From positions 32,154 to 96,153 of the forward strand of contig JBCDJG010000012.1 in NCBI GenBank assembly GCA_038748065.1: a stretch of DNA of 64,000 bases, written 5' to 3'. The translations under genes and the position numbers were made by a program. Source of the DNA: JBCDJG01 sp038748065. Lineage in GTDB: Bacteria; Pseudomonadota; Gammaproteobacteria; Pseudomonadales; Halieaceae. The notes beneath the pieces are model-generated. The model was not told where the DNA came from and did not search any database. It saw nothing but the letters and a program-made list of their open reading frames with translations. This document shows positions 45,944 through 54,399 of the stretch, in pieces. Position 1 is the first letter of the stretch. Each line of letters opens with the position of its first letter.

Positions 45944-45959
45944 CCCCGCACAGGCGGGG
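45944..45959 (+). terminator. GC hairpin after rplI, possible terminator
   Basis: CCCCGC, loop ACAG, GCGGGG, with no T tract. It may pause or end the ribosomal operon transcript before dnaB. Confidence 0.35.
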
Positions 45960-46086
45960 TGATGGGGCGTCTCCGTTCAGCATAGTCAGGCCTCCTACAA
46001 GCCCCAAAATACCCGATCACTCTTAACCTCCGTCGCTAGAAAGGTTAACCTGTTCGGCCGTCCAGACACGAGCCACGAGCCGCCGC

Positions 46087-48759
46087 ATGGCCGACTCCGA
46101 GTACCCCGACAACGTTTCCGAGCTGCCCTTCGAGCCCGACCGAGAGATTGCGCGCATCAAGATGCAGCCGCACTCGATCGAGGCGGAGCAGTCGGTATTG
46201 GGCGGGCTGTTATTGTCGGCTGATGGCTGGGACGCGGTTGCTGAGGCGGTCAGCGCCAGCGATTTCTATCGCCCTGACCACCGTCTGATCTTCCGTCAGA
46301 TTGCCAAACTTGCCGATGGCTCCGAGCCGATTGACGTTATCACGGTGGCCGATAAGTTAGAGGCGAGCGGAGAGCTGGATGCTGCCGGCGGACTGACTTA
46401 CCTGGCCGAACTGGCGCAAAACACACCGAGTGCGTCCAACATCCGCGCCTATGCCGACGTCGTGGGCGAACGCGCGGCCCTGCGCAAGCTGATCGAGGCC
46501 GCACAGGATATCGCCGAGAGCGGCTTCAACCCCGAGGGCCGAAGCTCCTCTGAGCTGATCAACGAAGCCGAATCGAAGATCATGAAGATCTCCGAGTCGG
46601 GTGCCAAGTCCGGTGGGCCTCAGCCCATCAATCCGCTTTTGCAGGGTGCCGTTGAGCGCATCGATGAGCTATTCAATTCAGGTGGCGACATCACCGGGCT
46701 AACCACGGGATTTGCGGATCTCAACGGTATGACTTCAGGGCTGCAGCCTTCTGACCTGGTCATTGTGGCCGGACGCCCGTCGATGGGTAAGACTTCCTTC
46801 GCGATGAACCTTGTCGAAAATGCCCTGCTCAACCAGGATAAGCCGGTTCTGGTGTTTTCCATGGAGATGCCCGCGGAACAGCTGGTGATCCGCATGCTGT
46901 CCTCTATCGGGCGCATCGATCAAACCCGCATCCGCAATGGCAAGCTGGAGCAGGAAGACTGGCCAAAGCTGAGCGCTGCAGTGACCAAGCTGAAGGATGT
47001 GCCGCTGCTGATTGATGATACGCCGGCGCTGACCCCAACCGAGATTCGCAGCCGCGCGCGCCGCGTCATGCGCGAACACGGCCAGATTGCCATGATCATG
47101 GTCGACTACCTGCAGCTGATGCAGGTCGCCGGCAGCTCCGAAGGGCGGACGGCCGAGATCTCAGAAATATCTCGCTCGCTCAAGGCCATCGCCAAGGAAT
47201 TCAATGTCCCGATGGTGGCCCTGTCGCAGCTCAACCGCTCCCTGGAGCAGCGGCCCAACAAGCGTCCGGTGAATTCCGATTTGCGTGAGTGCGTAACCGG
47301 AGATACCCGGGTCATGCTTGCCGATGGCCGCCCGGTTGCTATTCGTGAATTGGTCGGGGAGACACCGGACTTGTTCAGCTTGGACGCCAGGCAGCAGTAC
47401 GAGGTGGCTGGCAGCGATTGCGTCTGGTCAGTAGGCAGGAAGCCCGTGTTCAGGGTCAGTCTGGCGAGCGGCCGCTCTATTCGCGTAACTGACAAACATC
47501 TGCTGTTGGCCGGCCGCGGCTGGGCCAAGTGTCGTGACCTCTCGGTAGGTGATCGCCTCGCCCTGGCACGCAAGTTACCCGAACCTGCCAATCCACTGGC
47601 CTGGCCTGACCTGCGGGTAGCGCTGCTGGGCCAGATGATTGGTGATGGCAGCTTCCTTAGTGGCCAACCCATGCGCTACATATCCGCATCCGAGGATAAC
47701 CTGGCGATTGTACGAGAAGCTGCGGAATGTGAGTTTGGGTGCGATGTTAAGGAATACGCTGGTCGTGGCAGCCGGCGGCAGTTGCTGATCAGTGGCAACG
47801 GCAATCGTTGGCACCTGGCCGGAGTAAACAAGTGGTTGCGTGAATTGGGGATATTCGGGCACAGAAGCCACGAAAAGCGTATTCCGCTGGCCGCTTTTCA
47901 ACTGTCGGACAGACAGGTAGCGCTTTTGTTGCGGCACCTTTGGGCCACCGACGGTACGATCCAAACCCGCAAGGCAACGTCGAGAGGTGGGCATACCATC
48001 CACTTTTCCACCAACTCACCGCAGCTGGCCAACGATGTCGCCCTGCTGTTACAACGCGTCGGCATTATTGCTCGAATCCGGATGGCGAAGAAAAAGGGTT
48101 ACCGCCCCGGCTACCTGGTGGTGATATCGGGGACCGAGATGCAGCGTCAGTTCCTGTCGCAAGTTGGAGCGTTTGGGCCGCGCGTAGCGCAGGCGAGGTC
48201 TCTGTCTCGCGCACTGCACAACGTGGTGTGTAATAACAACGTCGATACCCTGCCGAATGAACTGTTAGTTGAAGTAAAAGCGAGAATTAAAGACCTGGGC
48301 ATCACGCAGCGGCGCATGGCCGCCCTGCGAGGGACCAGCTATGGTGGCACGTCCCACTTCAAATTTGCCCCGACTCGAGAGACGCTGGCTGAATATGCTG
48401 AGTTACTCGATCACGAGCCTTTGCGCCAGGCCTGTCAGGCCGACTTATTCTGGGATCGTATCGTGGAGATATGCCCCGATGGCGAGGAGGAGGTCTTTGA
48501 CCTGACGGTGCCGGGCAACGAAAACTGGATCGCCGACGGCATCGTTTCCCACAACTCGGGCGCCATCGAGCAAGACGCAGACGTCATCATGTTTATCTAC
48601 CGGGACGAGGTCTACAACGAGGATTCGCCGGACAAGGGCACCGCCGAGATCATTATCGGCAAACAGCGGAATGGCCCCATCGGCACCTGCCGTCTGACCT
48701 TTATCGGCCAGTACACGCGTTTTGAAAACCTTGCTCGCGGTAGCCGCGACGACTACTGA
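46087..48759 (+). CDS. dnaB: Replicative DNA helicase DnaB, interrupted by an intein
   Basis: The 890-residue precursor is 468 residues of helicase plus a 422-residue intein. The N-domain begins with PHSIEAEQSVLGGLLLSADG. The RecA-like motor has Walker A GRPSMGKT (229-236), VLVFSMEMPAEQLVIRMLSS, MIMVDYLQLMQV (Walker B) and VPMVALSQLNRSLEQRPNKR. The intein sits between LRE and SGAIEQDADVIMFIYRDE, in a very conserved loop. After protein splicing the helicase should be normal length and act as the hexameric replication fork motor. A cluster of helicase-loading-type genes follows on the other strand. Confidence 0.95.
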   Translation: MADSEYPDNVSELPFEPDREIARIKMQPHSIEAEQSVLGGLLLSADGWDAVAEAVSASDFYRPDHRLIFRQIAKLADGSEPIDVITVADKLEASGELDAAGGLTYLAELAQNTPSASNIRAYADVVGERAALRKLIEAAQDIAESGFNPEGRSSSELINEAESKIMKISESGAKSGGPQPINPLLQGAVERIDELFNSGGDITGLTTGFADLNGMTSGLQPSDLVIVAGRPSMGKTSFAMNLVENALLNQDKPVLVFSMEMPAEQLVIRMLSSIGRIDQTRIRNGKLEQEDWPKLSAAVTKLKDVPLLIDDTPALTPTEIRSRARRVMREHGQIAMIMVDYLQLMQVAGSSEGRTAEISEISRSLKAIAKEFNVPMVALSQLNRSLEQRPNKRPVNSDLRECVTGDTRVMLADGRPVAIRELVGETPDLFSLDARQQYEVAGSDCVWSVGRKPVFRVSLASGRSIRVTDKHLLLAGRGWAKCRDLSVGDRLALARKLPEPANPLAWPDLRVALLGQMIGDGSFLSGQPMRYISASEDNLAIVREAAECEFGCDVKEYAGRGSRRQLLISGNGNRWHLAGVNKWLRELGIFGHRSHEKRIPLAAFQLSDRQVALLLRHLWATDGTIQTRKATSRGGHTIHFSTNSPQLANDVALLLQRVGIIARIRMAKKKGYRPGYLVVISGTEMQRQFLSQVGAFGPRVAQARSLSRALHNVVCNNNVDTLPNELLVEVKARIKDLGITQRRMAALRGTSYGGTSHFKFAPTRETLAEYAELLDHEPLRQACQADLFWDRIVEICPDGEEEVFDLTVPGNENWIADGIVSHNSGAIEQDADVIMFIYRDEVYNEDSPDKGTAEIIIGKQRNGPIGTCRLTFIGQYTRFENLARGSRDDY
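47290..48555 (+). mobile_element. Full-length intein with LAGLIDADG homing endonuclease in DnaB
   Basis: The insert is 422 codons, starting CVTGDTRVMLADGRPV (splicing block A, Cys1) and ending ENWIADGIVSHN (block F/G, His-Asn) followed by Ser+1 of the extein. Block B is SIRVTDKHLLLAGRGW (TxxH). Endonuclease motifs are LLGQMIGDGSF near residue 512 of the precursor and LLLRHLWATDGTI near 612, both with acidic residues intact. Splicing and homing both look functional. It is an in-frame parasitic element in the helicase. Confidence 0.93.
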
Positions 48760-48768
48760 GCGCCTTCT

Positions 48769-49452
48769 CTACAGCCCGGTTTCTTCCCTGAGTTTCTTCA
48801 GCGCGGCCTGCTGTGCCGTGGTGCTCATCGGTGCCTGCGGTTGCCGTTCTATGGACTCCGGTGCCGGAATGCTCAGCTCCTCCCCCGCCAGCGCCTGCCC
48901 GCAGTAGCGCTGGTAGTGCTCGCGAAACACCGGCCAGGCAACGTCCTCGGTGTTGTTGGCAAGGAAAAACCAGTCACTGTCGCGGCCGGCCAGGTAGACT
49001 GCCGGATGGCTCCACGCCTGGGCGGATTTCGGGGAGCCCGCCCGGCAGGCCTCGATATAGGCATCGCGCGCTGTGGGCAGGCCCAGTTTACCCAGGCCTG
49101 CCTGGCAGCACTCGAGCATGCGATGCAGGGTGGGCAGGTACTCGCTGTTTTCGATTGCGTGTTTTGCGCCCTGCAGTATCTGCTCTACCGGGTAATCACC
49201 GAGGGAATCGAGCCACAGTCGTTTGACCTGGTTGAGTTGTTCCGCCTCGGAGTAAGCCGCAAAGAACTGGTTGTGATAGTTGAGGCGGAACAGGGCAAAG
49301 ACCTGGTTGATGGCTTCAACGCGGCTGGCGCTCCGATGCGCCGGGCTGGCTGGCTCGATAGCTTCAGTCGGCCCAGCTGGTGTCGGTGAGGTCTTGTGCG
49401 AGGCTTCGATCTCTCGTGCGACTTGTTGGATGAGATCCTTGCTGTCCGCCAT
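48769..49452 (-). CDS. Lambda P-like replication protein
   Basis: This 227-residue protein has a charged N-terminal helix (DLIQQVAREIEASHK), then FALFRLNYHNQFFAAYSEAE and RLWLDSLGDYPVEQILQGAK, followed by SEYLPTLHRMLECCQAG, which fits the phage lambda P (helicase loader) family of DnaB-binding proteins. Its ATG lies 89 bases inside the end of the DnaT-like gene, an unusually long overlap. It is next to dnaB itself (10 bases from its stop, convergent), so a role in loading this helicase is likely. Identification is by motif style. Confidence 0.6.
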   Translation of the reverse strand: MADSKDLIQQVAREIEASHKTSPTPAGPTEAIEPASPAHRSASRVEAINQVFALFRLNYHNQFFAAYSEAEQLNQVKRLWLDSLGDYPVEQILQGAKHAIENSEYLPTLHRMLECCQAGLGKLGLPTARDAYIEACRAGSPKSAQAWSHPAVYLAGRDSDWFFLANNTEDVAWPVFREHYQRYCGQALAGEELSIPAPESIERQPQAPMSTTAQQAALKKLREETGL

Positions 49453-50539
49453 GCTGCGTGCTTCCCGTAAGTTGGTGGCGCTTGGCCCAGTGGTATTTTA
49501 CATGCTGCAGAAATTTACTGTTCCACGACGTGTGTGCTTGGCCGCTGTCGCGCCAGTAGACGATGAACTCGGGGAGTACAGCCTGCGCGAAATCGGGGTC
49601 GATATGAGACAGGCGCAGGATATCGAAGAGATCCGCTGAGGGCCGCCAGTCGGCGGGGAGTGGCAGCGGGTCGCCGCCATGGGCGAGGCTCGAGCTATAG
49701 CGGGCCCACTGGCTGCGAATATGCTGTATGAAGCGTGAATTCAGCTCTTTGGGTGCGTCGCCGCGCTCGCGCCAGTAAAGCACGAACTCGGGAATGGCCT
49801 CCTCGATAAAGCTGCGTTCAACGTCCGCGCGCAGCAGGATTTCCAGGGCGTCCGCGCTCGGCTGCCAATGCTCATCCAAGGGCGGAGGCTCGGTGCGGAA
49901 GCTGGTGTTATCGGCACGCTGAGCACGGCGCCAGGCGCCGGTGACGTGCTGGCGAAATTTGTTCTCCCAGGCGTGGTGGGTTTCGCCGCGCTCTCGCCAG
50001 TAAAAGACGAAATCCTCCAGTTGGTCGAGGGCAAACTGTCGCGGTATGTTGTGGTTCAGAGCCATCAGTTGCAGCAGATCTTCACTGGGCCGCCAGTGCG
50101 ATGGCAGGAGCGCTGCACTGCGCGGTGCCGGAGCGTGCGCTGCGGCGGCCGTTGCTGCGGCAGCCGGTGCTGTGGCAGCCATCGCTGCCGGTTCGGGTAT
50201 CGGCGCTGGCGCTCGCACTTCTCTAGGTGATTCGTTCAGGGCGAAGAGCAGGCGATCCGCACTGTGCAAGGGAGGCGATTCGACCAGCAGTACGCCTTTG
50301 TCGACCAGCGAGCGGGTTATACGGTGCAGGGCGATCGCATCCCAGAAGGGCAGGCTACGCAGCAGAAAATCACGCTCGACGCTGAGCCAGTTGAAGCCAG
50401 CGCGCAGCTGGGAGGGACGATGCTCGAACAGGCTTTGTAGCTGCTGTAGCAAAATGGCCTCTTCCAAGCCGATCGTCGCTGCCAGGCTGGGTGAAAAGAC
50501 CAGCTGGCGTTCGGGTACGAGGGTGGATTCTGACATCAA
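49364..50539 (-). CDS. DnaT-like protein with three tandem DnaT DNA-binding domains
   Basis: This 391-residue protein has an N-terminal helical/winged-helix region (1 to about 105: FSPSLAATIGLEEAILLQQL), an Ala/Pro linker (110-143), then three DnaT DNA-binding domains at 146-203, 222-278 and 295-352. Each has the form HWRPSEDLLQLMALNHNIP ... DFVFYWRERG ... WENKFRQHV. E. coli DnaT has one such domain and helps load DnaB during primosome restart. The short tail overlaps the lambda P-like gene by 89 bases. A replication-restart or helicase-loading role is likely. Confidence 0.75.
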   Translation of the reverse strand: MMSESTLVPERQLVFSPSLAATIGLEEAILLQQLQSLFEHRPSQLRAGFNWLSVERDFLLRSLPFWDAIALHRITRSLVDKGVLLVESPPLHSADRLLFALNESPREVRAPAPIPEPAAMAATAPAAAATAAAAHAPAPRSAALLPSHWRPSEDLLQLMALNHNIPRQFALDQLEDFVFYWRERGETHHAWENKFRQHVTGAWRRAQRADNTSFRTEPPPLDEHWQPSADALEILLRADVERSFIEEAIPEFVLYWRERGDAPKELNSRFIQHIRSQWARYSSSLAHGGDPLPLPADWRPSADLFDILRLSHIDPDFAQAVLPEFIVYWRDSGQAHTSWNSKFLQHVKYHWAKRHQLTGSTQHGGQQGSHPTSRTRDRSLAQDLTDTSWAD

Positions 50540-50598
50540 TATTCCGGGCTGAACGGTGCGGTCTGGTAGGATACCCAGCTTGTAACAGGAAGGACATA

Positions 50599-51987
50599 AT
50601 GCCCAAACAAAAAAGCGCCTACGTCTGCAACGAATGCGGCTCAGACTATGCTAAGTGGCAAGGTCAGTGCAGCGACTGTGGCGCCTGGAACACGCTGGTG
50701 GAGGTGAAACTCGGCCCCGCGAAGGGCAGCGGCCGAGCCGGCGGCGGGAGCAGTGCACGCAAGGCAGGCTTTGCCGGCGCGCTGGCTGAGGCGCGGGTGC
50801 TGCAAGATATTGCCACGGACGATCTGCCCCGTTTTTCCTCGGGCACCGGGGAGTTTGACCGCGTGCTCGGCGGAGGGCTTGTGCCCGGCTCGGCCATTTT
50901 GGTTGGCGGCAACCCCGGGGCGGGCAAGAGCACCTTGTTATTGCAGACCATGTGTCACCTGGCGTCGGGTATGGAGGCACTCTACGTCACCGGCGAAGAG
51001 TCGCTGCAGCAGGTTGCCATGCGTGCGCAGCGCCTTGGGCTGCCGAATGACAAGCTGCGGCTGATGGCGGAGACCAGTGTCGAGGCGATCGTAGCCTCTG
51101 CACAGAAATACCAGCCCAAGGTGCTGGTTGTAGATTCGATCCAGGTGGTGCACACGGAGGAGCTCAGCTCTGCCCCGGGCAATGTCAGCCAGGTGCGCGA
51201 GTGCGCGGCCTACCTGACCCGCTTTGCCAAGCAAAGCGGCACGGTGCTGTTTCTGGTCGGCCACGTAACGAAAGATGGCTCGCTGGCGGGCCCGAAGGTG
51301 CTGGAGCACATGATCGACTGCTCGATCCTGCTGGAGAGCTCCGATGACTCCCGCTTTCGGACACTGCGCGGACAGAAAAATCGCTTCGGTGCGGTTAATG
51401 AGCTGGGCATCTTCGCCATGACTGACGCGGGGCTGAAGGAAGTCAAAAACCCCTCCGCGATTTTCCTCGATCGCGCTGATGAGCCCGCGTCCGGTTCCGC
51501 GGTCATGGTCGTATGGGAGGGGACGCGGCCGCTGCTGGTCGAGATACAGGCGCTCGTTGACGACAGCCAGCTCGGCAATCCGCGTCGTGTCGCTGTGGGC
51601 CTGGAACAGAATCGGCTGTCGATGCTGCTCGCAGTACTGCACCGGCACGGCGGGCTACAGCTGGGTGACCAGGACGTCTTCGCTAACGTGGTTGGCGGCG
51701 TCAAGGTGCTCGAGACCAGCGCCGACCTGGCGCTGTTGCTGGCCATCGTTTCGAGCTTTCGCGACTGGCGCCTGCCGACCGATATGGTGATCTTTGGTGA
51801 GGTGGGGCTGTCTGGCGAGATTCGCCCGGTGCCCTCCGGGCAGGAGCGCCTTTCGGAAGCGGCCAAACACGGCTTCAAGCGCGCGATCGTTCCACGGGGC
51901 AATGCGCCGAAGCAGTCTCCGAGCGGGATGCAGGTTCTGGCGGTGTCTCGCCTGGATGAGGCCCTGACAGCCATGGAGCAGGCCTGA
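50599..51987 (+). CDS. radA: DNA repair protein RadA (Sms)
   Basis: This 462-residue protein starts at ATG 50599 behind AGGAAGGA; an in-frame ATG 36 codons earlier gives a non-family extension. An N-terminal zinc finger (CNECG ... CSDCG) is followed by a RecA-like core with Walker A GGNPGAGKST and the RadA motif KNRFG (GQKNRFGAVNELG), and a C-terminal Lon-like domain (VVGGVKVLETSADLALLLA, MVIFGEVGLSGEIRPVP). It is a helicase that processes recombination intermediates. It is followed directly by a PP2C gene (1 base after the stop). Confidence 0.96.
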   Translation: MPKQKSAYVCNECGSDYAKWQGQCSDCGAWNTLVEVKLGPAKGSGRAGGGSSARKAGFAGALAEARVLQDIATDDLPRFSSGTGEFDRVLGGGLVPGSAILVGGNPGAGKSTLLLQTMCHLASGMEALYVTGEESLQQVAMRAQRLGLPNDKLRLMAETSVEAIVASAQKYQPKVLVVDSIQVVHTEELSSAPGNVSQVRECAAYLTRFAKQSGTVLFLVGHVTKDGSLAGPKVLEHMIDCSILLESSDDSRFRTLRGQKNRFGAVNELGIFAMTDAGLKEVKNPSAIFLDRADEPASGSAVMVVWEGTRPLLVEIQALVDDSQLGNPRRVAVGLEQNRLSMLLAVLHRHGGLQLGDQDVFANVVGGVKVLETSADLALLLAIVSSFRDWRLPTDMVIFGEVGLSGEIRPVPSGQERLSEAAKHGFKRAIVPRGNAPKQSPSGMQVLAVSRLDEALTAMEQA

Positions 51988-51988
51988 G

Positions 51989-52927
51989 GTGGCGGATCTG
52001 CGAATTCAGGCGGTGGCCGCATCGCATATCGGCCGGCGGGTGCAAAATGAGGACCACTACCTGGTCGATCGAGAGCACCGCTTGCTCGCTGTGGCTGATG
52101 GGGTGGGCGGCTACCAGGCGGGCGAGCGCGCCGCCGAGATCACCTGCGGCGTACTGGAAGCGGAGGTTGCCGGAGGCACGCCACTGGCAGAGGCCGTTAT
52201 GCTCGCCAACCGTGCCGTGCGCAAGGAGATCAAGCGCAGCGATCTGAACATGGGCTCTACCCTGGTGGCCATGTTAGTGCGCGAGCAAGGCTTCGAACTG
52301 GTGTGGGCGGGCGACAGCCGCGCTTATCTATGGGACGGCAGGCTGAAGCAGATTTCGCGCGATCACTCTCCCGTTGAGGCCATGTACCAGCGTGGCGAAC
52401 TGACCCGGGCAGAGGCCCATAGGCACCCTGATCGCAACGTGATCAACCAGGGCATCGGTCTGGTTGAGACCAAGCGACTTGAGCTGTCTGTCAATGCCGG
52501 CAGTATTTATCCGGGGCAGCTCTTCCTGCTGTGCAGTGATGGCGTGTCGGACGTTCTGGAGGACGAGGCGATTGCATTCATTGTGGGCCTGCCGCAAAGC
52601 CTTGAGGCGCGCTGCATGCAGCTCGTGTCGACTGCGGTCGGCCTCGGCGGGCAGGACAATGCGACAGCCATACTGGTGGAGGTTCTGGATGCCCCAGGCG
52701 TGCGCCAGCACGTGGCACCGGAGGTGTTCTGGGAACATGATCCGGCCGCGGCGCCACGCGGGATGCAAGAGCTGAAAGAGCAGCGTTTAGTGGGCATGGA
52801 GCTGGATAGCGAACGCCTGCCGCCAGAAATCACGCAGGTGATCTCCATTGCTGATGTCGAACGAGAGCTGAAGGCGCGAGAGCGAAAACAGGGCCTGATG
52901 GGTCGTCTGCTCGGCCGTCTAAGGTAG
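51989..52927 (+). CDS. PP2C-family Ser/Thr phosphatase (first of two)
   Basis: This 312-residue protein starts at GTG one base after the radA stop. PP2C motifs: GRRVQNEDHYLV, AVADGVGGYQAGE, VWAGDSRAYLW, RDHSPVEAMYQRGELTRAEA, LLCSDGVSDVLED and GGQDNATAILVEV, so the metal-binding Asp residues are present. The last 70 residues are outside the catalytic fold and end RKQGLMGRLLGRLR. It should remove phosphate from Ser/Thr proteins. No partner kinase is in the window. Confidence 0.9.
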   Translation: MADLRIQAVAASHIGRRVQNEDHYLVDREHRLLAVADGVGGYQAGERAAEITCGVLEAEVAGGTPLAEAVMLANRAVRKEIKRSDLNMGSTLVAMLVREQGFELVWAGDSRAYLWDGRLKQISRDHSPVEAMYQRGELTRAEAHRHPDRNVINQGIGLVETKRLELSVNAGSIYPGQLFLLCSDGVSDVLEDEAIAFIVGLPQSLEARCMQLVSTAVGLGGQDNATAILVEVLDAPGVRQHVAPEVFWEHDPAAAPRGMQELKEQRLVGMELDSERLPPEITQVISIADVERELKARERKQGLMGRLLGRLR

Positions 52928-52933
52928 ATGAAT

Positions 52934-52962
52934 TTGTGTAAATGCCCGCGCTAACATATACA
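52934..52962 (+). promoter_or_regulatory. Promoter of gdhA
   Basis: TTGTGT (52934-52939), a 17-base spacer, then TATACA (52957-52962). It starts 6 bases after the upstream phosphatase stop, so gdhA has its own promoter. Confidence 0.6.
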
Positions 52963-53030
52963 TAATAGTCGCCGATCGATGGTCACCCCTCCCGCAAGAG
53001 GGCAAAACGGTAAGAAAAACAGGAGCACCC

Positions 53031-54374
53031 ATGTACGACGATCTCTCCCTCGAGAACTTCATGGCCGGCTTGGTCAAACGCAACCCGGATGAAACCGAGT
53101 TTCACCAGGCGGTTTACGAGGTCGCGGAGTCGGTAATTCCGTTTATCCTCGACAACCCGCGCTATCGACAGGCGGGTATTATCCAGCGCATGACAGAGCC
53201 GGACAGGACCATCATTTTTCGCGTGGTGTGGGAGGATGATGAGGGCAATATTCGGGTCAACCGCGGCTATCGTGTGCAGTTCAACAATTCCATCGGGCCC
53301 TACAAAGGCGGGCTGCGCTTTCATCCCTCGGTAAACCTCAGCATCCTGAAGTTTCTTGGCTTCGAGCAGACCTTCAAGAACAGCCTTACCGGCCTCCCCA
53401 TGGGGGCAGGCAAAGGCGGCTCCAACTTCAATCCCAAGGGTAAGTCGGACCGCGAGGTGATGCGCTTCTGCCAGTCATTTATGACTGAGCTCTATCATCA
53501 CATTGGTCCGGATACGGACGTACCTGCAGGTGATATCGGTGTGGGTGCCCGAGAGATCAGTTACATGTTTGGCCAGTACAAGCGACTGGCGCACGAGTTT
53601 ACCGGCGTGCTCACTGGCAAGGCCCTGGAGTTCGGCGGCAGCCTTATCCGCACCGAGGCGACAGGTTATGGCAACGCCTACTTTATGCAGGAAATGCTGC
53701 GGCACAGGGGCGACAGCCTGGAGGGCAAGACCTGTGTCGTGTCGGGATCGGGCAATGTCGCCACCTACTGCACGGAAAAAATAAATCAGCTCGGTGGCAA
53801 GGTTGTCACCTTGTCTGACTCGTCTGGCTTTATTCATGACCCCAATGGCATCGATGCCGAAAAGCTGGCCTACGTGATCGATCTGAAGACCGTACGCCGC
53901 GGCCGCATCAGCGAGTACGCGCAGAAGTACGGCTGCCAATACCATGAGGGCCAGCGGCCATGGAGCGTACCCTGCGACCTGGCCTTTCCCTGCGCCACTC
54001 AGAATGAGCTCAACGAGAGCGACGCGAGAAGTCTGGTCAAAAACGGTTGTATGGGGGTCTCGGAAGGGGCCAATATGCCCACGACCGTTGAGGCGATCAA
54101 AGTGCTGCAAGAGGCGCAGCTGATGTATGGGCCCGGCAAGGCGGCAAATGCCGGTGGCGTTGCTGTTTCTGGCCTGGAAATGACACAGAACAGCATCCGC
54201 ATGGCGTGGACTGCGCGCGAACTGGAAGAGAAGCTGTGTGAGATCATGACCGGAATACATAGTCAGTGTGTCGAACACGGTGAAGAAGGTGAGTATGTCG
54301 ATTACGTCCGCGGCGCCAATATTGCTGGCTTTGTGAAGGTTGCAGACGCTATGCTGGCTTACGGCGTGGCCTGA
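53031..54374 (+). CDS. gdhA: Glutamate dehydrogenase
   Basis: This 447-residue enzyme converts 2-oxoglutarate and ammonium to glutamate, probably with NADPH. Motifs: YRVQFNNSIGPYKGGLRFHP, LTGLPMGAGKGGSNFNPKGK (catalytic Lys), ETDVPAGD-like PDTDVPAGDIGVGAREI, and a Rossmann half CVVSGSGNVATYCTEKINQL. Length matches hexameric NADP-type enzymes. AGGAGCACCC lies before the ATG. It is the only nitrogen-assimilation gene here and sits between two paralogous phosphatases. Confidence 0.95.
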   Translation: MYDDLSLENFMAGLVKRNPDETEFHQAVYEVAESVIPFILDNPRYRQAGIIQRMTEPDRTIIFRVVWEDDEGNIRVNRGYRVQFNNSIGPYKGGLRFHPSVNLSILKFLGFEQTFKNSLTGLPMGAGKGGSNFNPKGKSDREVMRFCQSFMTELYHHIGPDTDVPAGDIGVGAREISYMFGQYKRLAHEFTGVLTGKALEFGGSLIRTEATGYGNAYFMQEMLRHRGDSLEGKTCVVSGSGNVATYCTEKINQLGGKVVTLSDSSGFIHDPNGIDAEKLAYVIDLKTVRRGRISEYAQKYGCQYHEGQRPWSVPCDLAFPCATQNELNESDARSLVKNGCMGVSEGANMPTTVEAIKVLQEAQLMYGPGKAANAGGVAVSGLEMTQNSIRMAWTARELEEKLCEIMTGIHSQCVEHGEEGEYVDYVRGANIAGFVKVADAMLAYGVA

Positions 54375-54399
54375 AGCCGGTAATAAAAGGAAAACCAGC

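Noticed and set aside
48769..50539. Prophage origin of the DnaT-like and lambda P-like pair
   Set aside because: No integrase, attachment repeat or other phage gene is nearby, and the genes sit in conserved housekeeping context; vertical genes are as likely.
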